This document shows, piece after piece, positions 16,909-26,261 of a stretch of DNA of 64,000 nucleotides; positions within the stretch are counted from its first letter, which is position 1, and every line of letters begins with the position of its first letter. The DNA is taken from assembly GCF_025128055.1 (NCBI RefSeq), contig NZ_JAHLYS010000037.1, forward strand, positions 1 to 64,000, in the 5' to 3' direction. The notes under the pieces were generated by a model that saw nothing but the letters and a program-made list of their open reading frames with translations, had not been told where the DNA came from and did no database searches. The translations under genes were made by a program, and so were the position numbers. Source of the stretch: Synechococcus sp. CS-1329. Lineage in GTDB: Bacteria; Cyanobacteriota; Cyanobacteriia; PCC-6307; Cyanobiaceae.

Positions 16909-18346
16909 GGTCGTACTGGCGGCGCACCACCTCCTGCAGCCCCCCATCGCCCCAGTCCTGGCCCTGCTCGAAATAGGTCAGGAAGCTGAGGCCGGCGATC
17001 CGTGTCAACCAGGCTGCACTCACCCCCTGCACCGCCTTGCTGACCACCAACGCCGGCAGGTTGAGGCTCAGGGCCGTGGTGATCAGTCCCAGCCCCCCCT
17101 TGATCACCCCCAGGCCCGCCAGGGTGCGGCCCACCGAGAGGGCCAGGTCCTGACCGGCCTCCCGCGTCAGCGTCACCCCATAGACCCGGCCCAGCTCCAC
17201 CACCATCTGGGCATTCACGGCCGCGGTGCCCAGCAAATCCACCACCGGCAGGGGGTTCACCACCAGCACCCCGGCACCGATCCACATGTAGCGATCGACA
17301 ATGACTTCTCCGTCCTGGCGCCGCTGGCGCGAGAGCAGGGCGCGGCTGGCATCACTCAGGCGCTGGCTCTGCAGCAGGATGTTGTCGGCGATCAGCTCTT
17401 CGCCGTCCTGGTGCAGCACCTCCGAGAGCCGGCGCAGCAGGGCCTCCACTTCCGCAGCAGGCTGCAGCGGCCGGCCGCCGGGCCTGGGGATCGACTGGGG
17501 TGCAGCGGCGGCGGCGATCACATCCTCGGCGGCGATCCTGCCGCCGCAGCGCTGGCGCAGTAGGGCCAGCAGGCGACGCTCCTCCTCCTCGCCGCGCAGG
17601 TCGCACTTGTTGAGCACCAGCACCAGGCGCTTGCCCAGGCTGGCGAGGGCCTCGAACACCTGGAACTCGGCGGCCCGCAGGTCGCCATCCACCACCAGCA
17701 CCAGCAGATCGGCCCGGGCCGCCTGGCCACGGGCCTCCTGCTCCCGCTCCTGGCCGTCGCGGCCCGACTCGAGAATTCCGGGGGTGTCCACCAGTTGCAG
17801 CCCCCGCTGCAGGCCCTTGAGCCGCAGCCGGTAGGTGTGACAGGTGGTGGTGGAGCCCATGGCGGCCCCCACCTCTCCCACCACCTGCTGCAGCAGAGCA
17901 CGGATCAGGGAGGTCTTGCCGGCCGAACCACTGCCGAACACCACAAGCATCAGGTCGCCGCGGGCCAGATCCGCCTCGACGCGGTCGCGCTCCTGGCGCA
18001 GGGCCTCACGGGCCACCTCATCACGCACCCGCTCCAGCACCGGATCAATGGCCCGCAGCTGCTGGCCGGCCGCCTCCTGGCGGCTGCTGGGAGCGGCCAG
18101 GGGTGGGCGGCGGGGGGTCGCCTTGGTTCTGGGATTGCGCCAGGCCCGCAGCCAGGGCCAGACCAGGCGCAGCAGCAGCACCGTGCCGCCGCCCAGCACC
18201 AGCAGCAGCAGCGGGCCCACCAGGGCCGGTGGCAGCAGGTAGCTGAGCTGCCACACCAGGTTGTTGAAGGCCTGCAGCAGCAGCGACAGGGCCACGATCA
18301 CGGCCAGTGCCGCCCCCGCCCAGATCCAGAGCCGCAGGCGCGGCAT
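16754..18346 (-). CDS. Membrane GTPase with C-terminal DUF697-type domain
   Basis: The 530-residue protein starts with two membrane helices (about 8-30 and 38-62). An Era-like GTPase domain follows: P-loop GSGSAGKTS near residue 138, switch TTT, G3 DTPGI, G4 NKCD. A C-terminal hydrophobic region resembles DUF697/YcjF proteins (VVNPLPVVDLLGTAAVNAQMVVELGRVYG). Such GTPases are membrane-associated and their role in cyanobacteria is unknown. Its ATG overlaps the stop of the FHA penicillin-binding protein gene, linking it to the envelope operon upstream. Confidence 0.87.
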   Translation of the reverse strand: MPRLRLWIWAGAALAVIVALSLLLQAFNNLVWQLSYLLPPALVGPLLLLVLGGGTVLLLRLVWPWLRAWRNPRTKATPRRPPLAAPSSRQEAAGQQLRAIDPVLERVRDEVAREALRQERDRVEADLARGDLMLVVFGSGSAGKTSLIRALLQQVVGEVGAAMGSTTTCHTYRLRLKGLQRGLQLVDTPGILESGRDGQEREQEARGQAARADLLVLVVDGDLRAAEFQVFEALASLGKRLVLVLNKCDLRGEEEERRLLALLRQRCGGRIAAEDVIAAAAAPQSIPRPGGRPLQPAAEVEALLRRLSEVLHQDGEELIADNILLQSQRLSDASRALLSRQRRQDGEVIVDRYMWIGAGVLVVNPLPVVDLLGTAAVNAQMVVELGRVYGVTLTREAGQDLALSVGRTLAGLGVIKGGLGLITTALSLNLPALVVSKAVQGVSAAWLTRIAGLSFLTYFEQGQDWGDGGLQEVVRRQYDLNRREGALRGFLEVALRRVVEPLQRRRDRQLPPRPGPRGEGAGGGPGRRAP

Positions 18347-20559
18347 CAGGGTTTGGCGGCGGGAGGGCCGCTGCTCGACTCACCACGGCTCGGGGTGGCC
18401 TGGCGCATGATGTCGCCCCAGAGGCCGGCCGCCAGGGCGCTGTTGCTGCGGGTGGGGCTGTTGTCGTCGTTGCCCAGCCAGATGCCCATCACCCAGTGGC
18501 GGCTGGGCTCTGAGCCGATGAACAGCAGATCGCGGCCCCCGTTGGTGGTGCCGGTCTTACCGCCCTCCTGCCCGCCCAGATAGGCGGCCCGACCGGTGCC
18601 GGAGCGCACTGCCGCCTGGAGCAACCCCTGCATGCGGCGAGCCAGCTCGGGCTTGAGCACGCTGCGGCCGGCCTGGATGGCGCGGTTCGGTTGATCGCCT
18701 TTGTGGCGCAGCTGGCGGCAGCGTTCACTCTCAAGGCCTGAGCAGGTTTCGGCGTCGGTGAGACGGCGGATGGTGCTGGGGGCATGCCAGACCCCACCGT
18801 TGGCCACAGCCGCGTAGGCGGCGGTGAGCTCGATCAGCCGCACCTCGCTCTGGCCCAGGGTGAGGCCGGGCACCGGGCTGAGGCTGGAGCTGATGCCCAG
18901 GTCCCGGGCCTGCTGCACCACCGCCTCCAGGCCCACCCGCCGGGCCAGGCGCAGGGCAGCGGTGTTGCTGCTGACGGCAAAGGCCTGACGCAGGCTGAGG
19001 TTGCCGCCGCAGCCACTGGAGAAGGCCTGGCCGCGCCAGCTCAGGGGGCTGCAGCTGATGGGATCACCGGGGCGGGCGCCCCGCTGCAGGGCCGCCAGAT
19101 AGGTGAAGAGCTTGAAGGTGCTGCCCGGTTGACGCTGGGCCTGGCTGGCCCGGTTGTACTGGCTGGTGCTGTAGTCGCGGCCACCGGCGATGGCGATCAC
19201 GCCGCCGCTGCGGCTGTCCAGCAGCACCACCGCCCCTTCGCTCACCCCAAGGGCGGCGGAAGCGGCCAGGCGACGGCGCAGTTCGCGCTCCACCACCGCC
19301 TGCACCGGCGGATCCAGGTGGGTTTCCACCAGAAAATTCCCCTCCGCCGCCACATCCGCCCCCAGCAGGCGCTCCAGATCAAGACGCACCTGGTCGGTGT
19401 AGTAGGGCAGCGGGCGCCGGTCACCACTGCGGCAGGCCTGGCTCCCCAGCTGAATGGGACTGCGGCGGGAGCGGCGGGCCTGATCAGGGCTGAGGCGGCC
19501 GCTGTCGGCCATCTTCAGCAGCACCACATTGCGAGCCTCCAGGGCCGCCTGGGGATTGAGGCAGGGATCGTGGCCGTTGGGGGAGGGCAGGAGGCCCACC
19601 AGCAGGGCCGCCTCCTCCAGGCTGAGCTGGGCCGCGGGCTTGGCGAAGTAATGGCGGGCAGCATCCTCGAAACCCCAGCCCACCCCCAGATAGACGCGGT
19701 TGAGATAGCTGAGCAGCAGCTCGCCCTTGCTGAAGCGGGCCTCCAGTTGCAGGGCCACCAGCAGCTCCCGCCACTTGCGAATCAGTGTTTCGCCCTGGCC
19801 CACCTGTTCGGGATAGAGGCTGCGGGCCAGCTGCTGGGTGAGGGTGCTGCCCCCCTCCAGCACCCTCCCGCCGAGCACGTTGGTGGCCAGGGCCCGGGCG
19901 GTACCGATCGGATCCACACCGGGATGCCACCAGAAGCGGCTGTCCTCACTGGCGAGCAGGGCCTCCACCAGGGCCGGCGGAAAATCGGAGAGGGCGTCAT
20001 TTTCGCGGTGTTCGCTCGATTCAGCGGCACTGACGGGCCGGTTCAGGCGGTCGTAGAGGGCAAGGGGGCCACGCACCGGCGCCAGGCTGCCGCGCACCGG
20101 CAGCCAGAGGAACGCCACGCCCAGCAGCAGCGCACCCCCTGAAGCCAGTCCCGCCAGCGCCAGGGTGAGGCCGCGGGCCAGCCGCGGGCCCCGGGGTCTG
20201 GGCTGGCGCTGGAACACCAGCTCCGGCAAAGCCGGCTGATCAGGCGGACCGAAGCGCAACACATCGCCATCGCGCAGCAGCAGCTCCCTGACCCTCTGGC
20301 CCCGCCAGAACAGCCCGTTGGTGGAGCCGCTGTCACGGATCAGCCAATGGCTCCCCACCGCTTCGAGCCGGGCGTGCTGCTTGCTGACCGCAGGGTGATC
20401 AACGTTCAGCTCCAGACCCGGATCGCGGCCGAGGCGCATCGATGGGCCATGCAGCGCCACCCTCCGGGGCGGCTGACCACTCAGCTGAATCTCCACCCGG
20501 GCCCGCGCCGGCCCCCCACGCTCCAGCTGCTCCCGCTTCAGGCCCTCAACGGCGCTCAC
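18346..20559 (-). CDS. Class A penicillin-binding protein with N-terminal FHA domain
   Basis: This 737-residue bifunctional peptidoglycan synthase carries an N-terminal forkhead-associated domain (about 20-115; MRLGRDPGLELNVDHPAVSKQHARLE, RDSGSTNGLF). A membrane helix follows (about 128-155), then a GT51 glycosyltransferase domain with catalytic Glu205 in ASEDSRFWWH. The transpeptidase domain has Ser480 in STFK, SSN at 530-532 and KTGT at 668-671. All catalytic motifs are intact. FHA domains bind phosphothreonine, so Ser/Thr kinase signalling may control its activity or location. Its start overlaps lspA by 14 bases. Confidence 0.94.
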   Translation of the reverse strand: MSAVEGLKREQLERGGPARARVEIQLSGQPPRRVALHGPSMRLGRDPGLELNVDHPAVSKQHARLEAVGSHWLIRDSGSTNGLFWRGQRVRELLLRDGDVLRFGPPDQPALPELVFQRQPRPRGPRLARGLTLALAGLASGGALLLGVAFLWLPVRGSLAPVRGPLALYDRLNRPVSAAESSEHRENDALSDFPPALVEALLASEDSRFWWHPGVDPIGTARALATNVLGGRVLEGGSTLTQQLARSLYPEQVGQGETLIRKWRELLVALQLEARFSKGELLLSYLNRVYLGVGWGFEDAARHYFAKPAAQLSLEEAALLVGLLPSPNGHDPCLNPQAALEARNVVLLKMADSGRLSPDQARRSRRSPIQLGSQACRSGDRRPLPYYTDQVRLDLERLLGADVAAEGNFLVETHLDPPVQAVVERELRRRLAASAALGVSEGAVVLLDSRSGGVIAIAGGRDYSTSQYNRASQAQRQPGSTFKLFTYLAALQRGARPGDPISCSPLSWRGQAFSSGCGGNLSLRQAFAVSSNTAALRLARRVGLEAVVQQARDLGISSSLSPVPGLTLGQSEVRLIELTAAYAAVANGGVWHAPSTIRRLTDAETCSGLESERCRQLRHKGDQPNRAIQAGRSVLKPELARRMQGLLQAAVRSGTGRAAYLGGQEGGKTGTTNGGRDLLFIGSEPSRHWVMGIWLGNDDNSPTRSNSALAAGLWGDIMRQATPSRGESSSGPPAAKP

Positions 20560-21025
20560 GGGGACGGCCCTCCCAGAGGTCGAGGATCAGGCAGACCACC
20601 GCCACATTGATGGCCACATCGGCCAGGTTGAACACCGGGAACTGGATGGGCACCAGCTCCAGAAAATCGACCACACCGCCGATCCGCCAGCGGTCGAGGC
20701 CATTGCCGACAGCGCCCCCCAGCAACGAGCCCAGTCCCAGCCACTGCCAGCGCGGCAGCGACGGATGGCGTTGGATCCAGACCACCAGCAGCAGGGCCAC
20801 CACCAGGCTCACCAGGGCCAGCCAGACCGTGTGGCCGGTGAACAGGCTGAAGGCGGCGCCGGTGTTGAACACCAGCCGCAGCCGCAGCAGCCCGGGGATC
20901 AATGGCTCCGCCAGACCCGAAGGCAGTGCGGCCGTGGCCCATGCCTTGCTGAGCTGATCGAGAACCACCACCAGCACCGCCACGGTCCAGGCGAAGCGGC
21001 GGCTGGAGCTTGTCGCAGCGCTCAT
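20546..21025 (-). CDS. lspA: Lipoprotein signal peptidase (signal peptidase II)
   Basis: LspA cleaves signal peptides from lipoproteins in the membrane. From ATG 21025 the protein has 159 residues and four predicted helices. The two catalytic aspartates are in GAVGNGLDR and in FNLADVAIN, and FNTGAAFS is the conserved family block. It overlaps bioY upstream by four bases and the penicillin-binding protein gene downstream by 14 bases. Confidence 0.95.
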   Translation of the reverse strand: MSAATSSSRRFAWTVAVLVVVLDQLSKAWATAALPSGLAEPLIPGLLRLRLVFNTGAAFSLFTGHTVWLALVSLVVALLLVVWIQRHPSLPRWQWLGLGSLLGGAVGNGLDRWRIGGVVDFLELVPIQFPVFNLADVAINVAVVCLILDLWEGRPRERR

Positions 21026-21618
21026 GGCTGCACCAGCAGCAGACGGCGCAGGGGCCAGGCCAGCACCGCCACGCCACAGCAGAGCAGCAGCTGGGGCAGC
21101 AGCGGAGCGAGGCTGTAGGAGATCAGCAGATCGGGAAGGCCAGCAGGCCAACGGCCCGCCACAGCCCCCAGCAGCAGATTGGCGATGCCGCTGAGCTGAA
21201 TCACCAGCAGGCCGAAGCAGGCCGAGGCCAGCAGTGGCAACAGCTCACCCATGCCCTCCTGACGCGCCAGCCGGCCACTCACCCAGGCCGCCGGCACGAA
21301 TCCGGCCAGGTAGCCGAAGCCAGGATCCAGCAGATAGGCCATGCCGCCGCCGGAGTGGAACACGGGCAGCACCAGCAGACCGAGGCTGAGGTAGGCCACC
21401 GCCGCCAGCAGAGCCGGCCTGGGGCCGCAGACCAGGGCCGTGAGCAGCAGGGCCGGCACCTGGGCGGTGACCGGCAGATCCAGCAGACGCAGTCCATCCC
21501 CAGCCAGGGGCAGGGGGATGGCGGCCTGGATCAGGCCGCCCATGGTGATCAGCAGCAGCCCCACAAGGGCGCCACTCCAGTTGGCTAAGGCCCGCAAACG
21601 AACGCTGATTGGCTGCAC
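21022..21618 (-). CDS. bioY: Biotin transporter S component BioY
   Basis: BioY is the substrate-binding membrane component of an ECF biotin transporter. From GTG 21618 it has 198 residues and about six helices, with the family blocks LPLAGDGLRLLDLPVTAQVPALLLTAL and LDPGFGYLAGFVPAAWVSGRLA. A longer frame to 21681 would run into the divergent sipA, so the shorter start is preferred. EcfA/EcfT genes are not adjacent. It heads a four-gene overlapping set (bioY-lspA-PBP-GTPase). Confidence 0.88.
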   Translation of the reverse strand: MQPISVRLRALANWSGALVGLLLITMGGLIQAAIPLPLAGDGLRLLDLPVTAQVPALLLTALVCGPRPALLAAVAYLSLGLLVLPVFHSGGGMAYLLDPGFGYLAGFVPAAWVSGRLARQEGMGELLPLLASACFGLLVIQLSGIANLLLGAVAGRWPAGLPDLLISYSLAPLLPQLLLCCGVAVLAWPLRRLLLVQP

Positions 21619-21627
21619 CCATCCTGC

Positions 21628-21633
21628 TGTAGT
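21628..21633 (+). promoter_or_regulatory. Candidate -10 box for sipA
   Basis: TGTAGT lies 25 bases before the sipA ATG. It falls in the short region shared with the 5' end of the divergent bioY gene. Confidence 0.3.
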
Positions 21634-21658
21634 GGAGGCCAGCTGAACAGCGGTGGCG

Positions 21659-21976
21659 ATGAGCACTCCCGATCTGAGCACCGATCCACCGATTGATCAC
21701 CCCTCCGATCAGCCGTTATCCCCAGGCACTGAGCCGGCGCCAGCCACCTTCACGGTGGGCGAGTGGGTTCAGATCACGGCCCGGATCACCTACCTCAAAA
21801 CCGCCGATCCGATGCCGATGCTGCGCCCACCGGATCTGGTGGATGCCGATGAAGTGGGTCAGGTGATGGCCCTGCGGGCCATCAACCAGGTGGCGGTCCG
21901 CTTCCGGCGCGGCACGTTCCTGCTGGGCGCCGATCAGCTCAGCGCCTGCACCCCCGAGGGACGCCCCAGGGGGTGA
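21659..21976 (+). CDS. sipA: SipA-like regulator (DUF3148)
   Basis: The core TARITYLKTADPMPMLRPPDLVDADEVGQVMALR...VRFRRGTFLLGADQL is characteristic of the DUF3148/SipA family. SipA is a small SH3-like protein that binds the conserved sensor kinase NblS (Hik33) and modulates light and stress responses. The 105-residue product has a disordered Pro-rich N-terminal extension of about 32 residues before the domain. ATG 21659 is preferred over GTG 21653. Its 3' end overlaps the convergent M16 peptidase gene by 43 bases. Confidence 0.85.
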   Translation: MSTPDLSTDPPIDHPSDQPLSPGTEPAPATFTVGEWVQITARITYLKTADPMPMLRPPDLVDADEVGQVMALRAINQVAVRFRRGTFLLGADQLSACTPEGRPRG

Positions 21977-23256
21977 GCCCCCCAGACCGTGCCGGCAGCC
22001 CGCAGGGCTTCGGGCGGTCCGCAGAGGCTCAGGCTTGGCCGGCTCAGCAGTTGGCGGGCCACGGCATGAAGAGTGGCGGCATCGAGGCTGTCGGCCCGCT
22101 CCAGGGCCTCGTCGGCGTAGGACCAGCCCAGGCCATGGCCCAGCACCATCGCCTGACGATCAGCGATCTGGCCGCAGGTCTGGCGGCCGGCGGCGGAGGC
22201 GCCACGGAACTTGGCGATCGCCAGGGCCAGTTCCTCCTCGCTCAGGGGCTGATCCAGCAGTCGCTGCCACTCAGCGAGCAACTCCCTGGTGGCCTCGGCG
22301 GCCCGCTCAGCGGAACTGGAGAGGTGGAACACGAAGGGGGCGGCGCCGCAGCGGGCCGGGGCGTGAACACCCACGTCGTAGGCCAGGCCGTGGTCTTCGC
22401 GCAGGGCCACGAACAGCCGGCTCGACATGCCCACCCCCAGGTGGCACTGCAGCAGGCGCAGGGCCAAGGAGCGGGGATCGGCCAGGGGCACGGTGGCGGT
22501 GCCGAGCATCAGCACCAGCTGCTCAGTGTCTTGCTCCTCCAGCAGCAGGCCAGGCTCGTTCTGAGCACCCTGCCCGTTCAGCAGCGACGCTGATCGGCTG
22601 CTCCAGGCCGGGCTGTCGGGGGGCTGCAGCAGCTCCTCCAGCCCAGCGGGCGGGCGGCCCACCAGCACCAGGGCCGCCCCCTGCCCCCCCAGAACCGCCG
22701 CCGCATCAAGCAGCTGGGGACGGTCCAGCCCGGCCAGCTCCACCTCCACCCCCAGTGGATCGTGGCCGTAGGGACCCTGGCCGAAGAGGTGGGAGCGCAG
22801 TTGGTCGTGGGCCTGCTGGAAGGGGTCTTCGCGCAGGCGGCCAAGGGTCTGCAGGTTGAGCTGGCGCTCCAGGCTGATCTGATCGGGATCGAGCCAGGGG
22901 CGCTGGACCATGACCCCCAGCAGGGGCAGCAGCGCCGGGGCGTCGTCGCTGGCGCACTTGAGGCTGATCACCATGGCGTCTTCGCAGGCTTCGCAGCGCA
23001 GCTCATCGCCGAGGCCCTCCACCAGATCGGCCAGCTGATCGCCGCTGAGGTCGCCGCAGCCCCGGCTGAGCAGGCCCGCCAGCAGCTGGGCGCGACCGCG
23101 CTGGCCTGGTGGATCGGCGGCACTGCCGCCGCGGATCCAGAGCCGGGCGGAGAGGATTGCCGGCCCCTGGCGATGCAGCACCGACACCGGGCAACCGCCG
23201 GGCAGCTCGAAGCGCTCGGGCTGAGGCAGGGGAGGAAGGGGAGTGGAGCGGCTCAT
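21934..23256 (-). CDS. M16-family peptidase homologue lacking the zinc motif
   Basis: The 440-residue protein has the two-lobed M16 fold (ELPGGCPVSVLHRQGPAILSARLWIRGGSAADP, then a second domain with REDHGLAYDVGVHAPARCGAAPFVF). The HxxEH zinc motif of active pitrilysin/MPP enzymes is absent: the expected position reads QLLAGLLSRG. It is therefore probably the non-catalytic partner of the neighbouring active subunit. Its ATG overlaps that gene's stop (ATGA), which supports a one-to-one complex. Confidence 0.86.
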   Translation of the reverse strand: MSRSTPLPPLPQPERFELPGGCPVSVLHRQGPAILSARLWIRGGSAADPPGQRGRAQLLAGLLSRGCGDLSGDQLADLVEGLGDELRCEACEDAMVISLKCASDDAPALLPLLGVMVQRPWLDPDQISLERQLNLQTLGRLREDPFQQAHDQLRSHLFGQGPYGHDPLGVEVELAGLDRPQLLDAAAVLGGQGAALVLVGRPPAGLEELLQPPDSPAWSSRSASLLNGQGAQNEPGLLLEEQDTEQLVLMLGTATVPLADPRSLALRLLQCHLGVGMSSRLFVALREDHGLAYDVGVHAPARCGAAPFVFHLSSSAERAAEATRELLAEWQRLLDQPLSEEELALAIAKFRGASAAGRQTCGQIADRQAMVLGHGLGWSYADEALERADSLDAATLHAVARQLLSRPSLSLCGPPEALRAAGTVWGAHPLGRPSGVQALS

Positions 23257-24530
23257 GCGGGCAGGGCCAGCAGACGGCAGGCCCGCTCGGGCGCCAGCAT
23301 CGGCAACAGCTCGCTGCTGAGGCGCTCCACACTCCAGCGCTGCAGCAGCTCCAGGGGCTGACGCAGCGGCTGCAGACGGCCCCAGAGGCACTGGTGACCG
23401 ATCAGCCCCGCCACCGACGACGCCGATTCCAGGCCAAAGCGGTAGCCATTGGCCACCAGCCGCCTGGCACGCTCCAACTCACTCTCCGGCGGAGGGGTGC
23501 AGCAGATCTCCTGCCAGACCACCGCGATCTGCTCCTCCACCGCCGCCACCTGCTCCGGAGCACAGACCGCTTCGAGCAGGGCAAGGCTGCCGGCTTCGAG
23601 CACGTTCAGGTCCAGATCGATGCTCTCCACCAGGCGCAGCTCCTCCCGCAGCCGCTGCACCAGCCGACTGCGGCGGCCTTCGGCCAGCAGGCTGGTGAGC
23701 AGGTCGGCGCCGCCCACCGCCTCCTGATCGGCGGCGGCGGGCAGTTGCCAGGCCATCAGCAGCCGGGCCGCCTCCAGCCGGGGCAGCTTCAGCTCATGGA
23801 CCCCAGGGCTCAGCTCCAGGGCTGGGCCCGCTGGACGGGCTGAGACCAGGGGTTCCAGGCCGGCCAGGGCGCTGTTCGCCAGCAGGGATTCGATCGGCAA
23901 CTGATCAATGGCACCGGCCAGCGCCAGGCTGCAGCGACGGGGCCGGTAGGCGCCGCTGTGAAACGAGGCCATCCCCTTGGGGGTCTGAGCCTTGAGGGCC
24001 CCGCGGGTGCCGAGGATCGGCCGGCCATAGGGGTGCTGGGGGCAGGCCAGGGCCAGCAGGCGCTGGAAGGCCACTTCTTCGGGCTGGTCTTCACTCTGGG
24101 CCAACTCTTCGAGCACCACCTGGCGCTCCATGCGGAAATCGGCAGGATCGAGCCTTGGCTTGAGCACCAGATCCAGCAGCAGCTCCAGAGCCTCGGGCAC
24201 CGCCTCCGCCGGCACCAGCACGTGGTAATGCACGTCGTCGAAGCCCGTGGCCGCATTGCTGCTGCCGCCCAGCGACTCGATGCGGCGATCGAACTCACCC
24301 GCCTCCAGGCGCTCGCTGCCCTTGAAGACCATGTGCTCGAGGAAGTGGGCCACGCCCTCCTGCCCGGATCCCTCACCGGCACTGCCGGCCTGACACCAGA
24401 AGTCGAGGCAGACCAGGGGGGCCTGCTCCTGGCGCAGGCTGACCACCTCCACCCCGTTGTCGAGGCGCAGCAGGCAGGGATCCTCGAAGCTGTCGGCAGC
24501 CTGGAGCGGTGGGCGGGAGGTAAGGGGCAA
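23253..24530 (-). CDS. M16-family zinc metallopeptidase, catalytic subunit
   Basis: The 425-residue protein carries the inverted zinc motif HFLEH in [17 protein letters not shown]. The downstream glutamate lies in [17 protein letters not shown], as in processing peptidases and PqqL-like enzymes. No signal peptide is apparent, so it probably works in the cytoplasm. It is co-translated with the zinc-less homologue. The substrate is unknown. The start is 55 bases from the divergent pcyA. Confidence 0.9.
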   Translation of the reverse strand: MPLTSRPPLQAADSFEDPCLLRLDNGVEVVSLRQEQAPLVCLDFWCQAGSAGEGSGQEGVAHFLEHMVFKGSERLEAGEFDRRIESLGGSSNAATGFDDVHYHVLVPAEAVPEALELLLDLVLKPRLDPADFRMERQVVLEELAQSEDQPEEVAFQRLLALACPQHPYGRPILGTRGALKAQTPKGMASFHSGAYRPRRCSLALAGAIDQLPIESLLANSALAGLEPLVSARPAGPALELSPGVHELKLPRLEAARLLMAWQLPAAADQEAVGGADLLTSLLAEGRRSRLVQRLREELRLVESIDLDLNVLEAGSLALLEAVCAPEQVAAVEEQIAVVWQEICCTPPPESELERARRLVANGYRFGLESASSVAGLIGHQCLWGRLQPLRQPLELLQRWSVERLSSELLPMLAPERACRLLALPA

Positions 24531-24585
24531 CGGCTGGGCCGAAAGGGCGTGGCAGGATCAACATTCTGCTGGCCGAGGCTGCCCT

Positions 24586-25350
24586 GTGACCGCCACTGTC
24601 CCCGCCTCCAGCCCCGAACAGCGCCCTGCCGGCTCCGGTCTGCACCCCTTGGTGGATGCCCTGGCCGCAACGATCCGCCAAAGCTGGAGCGCCCTGCCGG
24701 AGCTGGCTCCGCTGGCCATCGAGCCCGACCTCGAAGCGATCAGCGGCAGCCTCGATGGCGAGAAGCTGTTCATCCGCAACGAGCTGCGCCGCTGCCGCGG
24801 CCTGCGCAAGCTGCACCTGGAAACCGCCCGGCTGGGGGCCGGTCTGCAGATCCTGCACTGCGTTTTCTTCCCGGATCCCCGCTACGACCTGCCGGTCTTC
24901 GGAGCCGACATCGTGGCTGGACCGGCCGGAGTGTCGGCCGCCATCGCCGATCTCTCCCCCACGAGCCCTGAGCTGGCCCCCGGGATCGCCGCCGACCTGG
25001 CCGCTCTGCCCCGCCACCCCTACAGCCAGCCGCGGGAGCTGCCGGCCTGGGGCACAATCTTCTCCCCCTTCGTGCGCTTCGTGCGGCCGATGAACGAGCA
25101 GGAGGACGGCTGGTTTCAGGAGGAGGTGGCGGGCCTGCTGGCGGTGATGGCCAAAGCCGTGGCCAGCACTCCGGAGGAGGCCACCGATGACCCCGCTACG
25201 GTTGCCCGATATCACGGGCAGCTCTCGTATTGCCAGCAGCAGAAACGGAACGACAAGACCCGCCGCGTGCTGGAGAAGGCGTTCAACCCGAGCTGGGCGG
25301 ATCGCTACATCGAGCATCTGCTGTTCGACGATCCACTGCCGCTGGCATGA
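24586..25350 (+). CDS. pcyA: Phycocyanobilin:ferredoxin oxidoreductase
   Basis: PcyA reduces biliverdin IX-alpha by four electrons to phycocyanobilin, the phycobilisome chromophore. The 254-residue protein has the catalytic residues in place: Glu79 (KLHLET), His91 ([10 protein letters not shown]) and Asp108 ([21 protein letters not shown]). The C-terminal [19 protein letters not shown] is diagnostic for PcyA rather than PebA/PebB. I chose GTG 24586. The stop overlaps the devB start (ATGA), so it is probably co-translated with a DevBCA-type exporter. Confidence 0.95.
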   Translation: MTATVPASSPEQRPAGSGLHPLVDALAATIRQSWSALPELAPLAIEPDLEAISGSLDGEKLFIRNELRRCRGLRKLHLETARLGAGLQILHCVFFPDPRYDLPVFGADIVAGPAGVSAAIADLSPTSPELAPGIAADLAALPRHPYSQPRELPAWGTIFSPFVRFVRPMNEQEDGWFQEEVAGLLAVMAKAVASTPEEATDDPATVARYHGQLSYCQQQKRNDKTRRVLEKAFNPSWADRYIEHLLFDDPLPLA

Positions 25351-26261
25351 GTCGTCTGCCCCTGCGTCCGCTGTTGATCGGCGCCGCCGCCCTGGTGCTG
25401 GTGGCCGGCACCGTGACCCTGATCAGCCGCAACCAGCAGAGCGCCAGACCCGCAGCCACGCCCGATAGCGCCGCCCAGCCCCGAAAGCTGGAGGCGGTCT
25501 CGGCTCTGGGCCGGCTTGAGCCCGCCGGCGACATCCGCAAGCTGGCCGCACCGATCACCGGCATCGGCGGCAGCCCCCGCATCACCGAGCTGCTGGTGGA
25601 CGAGGGCCAACGGGTGCAGGCGGGCCAGTTGCTCGCCACCTTCGACACCGGCCCGGCCCTGCAGGCCCAGCGGCGGTTGCTGCAGAGCCGCATCGCCAAC
25701 CTCAACGACCAGGTGACGCTGCTGGGACGGGAAATCGCCCGCTACCGCCAGCTGGCCAAGGCGGGTGCCACCCCGGCGGCGGATCTCGAAAGCCGCGAAC
25801 TGACCCTGGTGGAGCTCAAGGGCAACCTGCGTGAAGCCCAGGACGAACTGGTGAAGACCGAGGCCGATCTGGTCAACACCGAGCTGCGGGCTCCCTTCAG
25901 TGGCACCGTGCTCAAGCTGCAGTCGCGGGTGGGCGAGCGCCCCGGCGATGACGGCATTCTCGAGCTGGGGGCCAGCGACCAGATGGAGGTGATCGCCGAG
26001 GTGTATGAGAGCGACATCAACCGAGTGCAACTGGGCCAGCGGGCCAGCATCACCAGCGAGAACGGAGGGTTCAGCGGCAGCCTCAATGGGCGGGTGATAC
26101 GCATCAGCCCCCAGGTGCGCCAGCGGGACGTGCTTTCTACAGATCCCACCGGCGATGCCGACGCCCGCATCGTTGAGGTGCGCCTCGCCCTGGATCCGGT
26201 CGACATCGCTCGGGTCAGAACCCGCGCCGGCCTCAAAACCGTGATCCGCTTCGAGACATGA
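25347..26261 (+). CDS. devB: DevB-type membrane fusion protein
   Basis: This 304-residue HlyD-family periplasmic adaptor has an N-terminal membrane anchor ([18 protein letters not shown]), split lipoyl halves ([11 protein letters not shown]... and [25 protein letters not shown]) around a coiled-coil hairpin (about 90-165), and a beta-barrel domain ([23 protein letters not shown]). With DevC and DevA it would form an exporter spanning to an outer-membrane channel. DevBCA exports heterocyst glycolipids in Nostoc, but this genome type makes no heterocysts, so the cargo is unknown. Confidence 0.9.
   Translation: MSRLPLRPLLIGAAALVLVAGTVTLISRNQQSARPAATPDSAAQPRKLEAVSALGRLEPAGDIRKLAAPITGIGGSPRITELLVDEGQRVQAGQLLATFDTGPALQAQRRLLQSRIANLNDQVTLLGREIARYRQLAKAGATPAADLESRELTLVELKGNLREAQDELVKTEADLVNTELRAPFSGTVLKLQSRVGERPGDDGILELGASDQMEVIAEVYESDINRVQLGQRASITSENGGFSGSLNGRVIRISPQVRQRDVLSTDPTGDADARIVEVRLALDPVDIARVRTRAGLKTVIRFET

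Noticed and set aside
24586-25350. PebA or PebB (phycoerythrobilin synthesis)
   Set aside because: The catalytic Glu79/His91/Asp108 set and the C-terminal [18 protein letters not shown] block are those of PcyA.
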